Source of the DNA: Chitinophaga pinensis
Lineage (GTDB): Bacteria; Bacteroidota; Bacteroidia; NS11-12g; UBA9320
Direction: 5' to 3'
Assembly: GCA_945890595.1 (NCBI GenBank)
Contig: CAMDCQ010000127.1
Span: 1-6,956, forward strand
Length of the DNA: 6,956 nt
Shown piece by piece: positions 6,471 to 6,956 of the stretch. The position numbers were made by a program, and so were the translations under genes. Below the pieces are notes generated by a model. It made no database searches and was not told the DNA's origin. It saw nothing but the letters and a program-made list of their open reading frames with translations. Position 1 is the first letter of the stretch. Every line of letters begins with the position of its first letter.

Positions 6471-6956
6471 CTAGGCTAATATAGTTGCTTTAGTCGCGTC
6501 TAGTATTTTGATAACGTCTGCAGCCGTTGAAGCCTGTGCATATATTCTAAGAAGTGGTTCGGTACCGCTTGGGCGTATCATTACCCAATTATCGTCATTA
6601 AGTAAGAACTTAAAACCGTCTATAGATTCATGTCCGGTAACGCCATATTCCCCAAATTGAGCATAGTCTTTTGAGGAGCACTTTTGAATAATTGCTAGCT
6701 TTTGTTCTTCTGCTACGTGTAAGTCATATCTATCCATGGCAAATGATCCAGTAATTTCATACACTTCATGTATAAGTTCATTCAAGGTTTTACCCGTTTT
6801 GGCCATGTATTCCCATAGTATAAGTCCCATCCAAATGCCATCACGCTCCGGAATATGTGTACTTACGGCTATTCCTCCACTTTCTTCGCCTCCAAGCAAG
6901 GCGTCATTTTCAATCATCTCTTTGCAGATGTATTTAAAGCCTATTTTGGTTACGGT
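6471..6956 (-). CDS. Phosphoglucomutase/phosphomannomutase, C-terminal part (5' end beyond window)
   Basis: The minus-strand frame is open from the window edge to TAG at 6471-6473 and gives the last 161 residues of an alpha-D-phosphohexomutase. These enzymes interconvert hexose 1- and 6-phosphates through a phosphoserine, feeding sugar-nucleotide and glycan synthesis. Visible are the sugar-binding loop GGEESGG (6873-6893) in domain 3 and the phosphate-binding loop RPSGTEP (6555-6575) in domain 4, followed by LLRIYAQAS. The catalytic serine and Mg-binding loop lie outside the window. The Met at 6917 is internal, because the homologous sequence continues upstream as IGFKYICKEM. The tail fits the dual-specificity PGM/PMM group better than GlmM, but substrate preference cannot be read from this part. 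Confidence 0.93.
   Translation of the reverse strand, partial: TVTKIGFKYICKEMIENDALLGGEESGGIAVSTHIPERDGIWMGLILWEYMAKTGKTLNELIHEVYEITGSFAMDRYDLHVAEEQKLAIIQKCSSKDYAQFGEYGVTGHESIDGFKFLLNDDNWVMIRPSGTEPLLRIYAQASTAADVIKILDATKATILA

Overview
The window looks like an ordinary chromosomal stretch from a member of the Bacteroidota. The sequence is AT-rich, none of the visible starts has a recognisable Shine-Dalgarno sequence, and TAnnTTTG-like -7 boxes lie just upstream of several genes. The protein types also fit: an inner-membrane helix fused to an outer-membrane barrel, a lipoprotein with TPR-like helices, and an exported family I associate with this phylum. I cannot place it more finely than the phylum.

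Layout, left to right. Positions 1-81 hold the last 26 codons of a + strand gene that reads as a PduO-type cob(I)alamin adenosyltransferase. Facing it, with 5 bases between the stop codons, is a - strand TPR-like lipoprotein gene (87-791). A 154-base divergent promoter region (792-945) separates that from ffh (946-2265), which overlaps pdxH (2265-2894) by one base. A GTG-started gene follows (2988-4232), encoding a single transmembrane helix, a periplasmic linker and a predicted outer-membrane beta-barrel. Next come an acetyl-CoA C-acetyltransferase gene (4279-5457) and an exported protein of unknown function (5507-6379). A strong bidirectional terminator (6418-6457) separates these from the 3' part of a - strand phosphoglucomutase/phosphomannomutase gene (6471 to the window end).

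The genes do not form one pathway. They cover core functions (membrane protein targeting, PLP synthesis, thiolase chemistry, hexose-phosphate isomerisation, B12 activation) interspersed with envelope proteins of unknown role. ffh-pdxH is the only clear overlapping pair. The barrel and thiolase genes each appear to have their own promoter, and these share an exact 12-mer.

I found no mobile element, CRISPR array, tRNA, rRNA, defence module or obviously new multi-gene system. The points most worth a second look are the two-membrane architecture of the barrel protein, the shared promoter motif with very short leaders, a small dyad in the thiolase promoter, and the two envelope proteins of unknown function.
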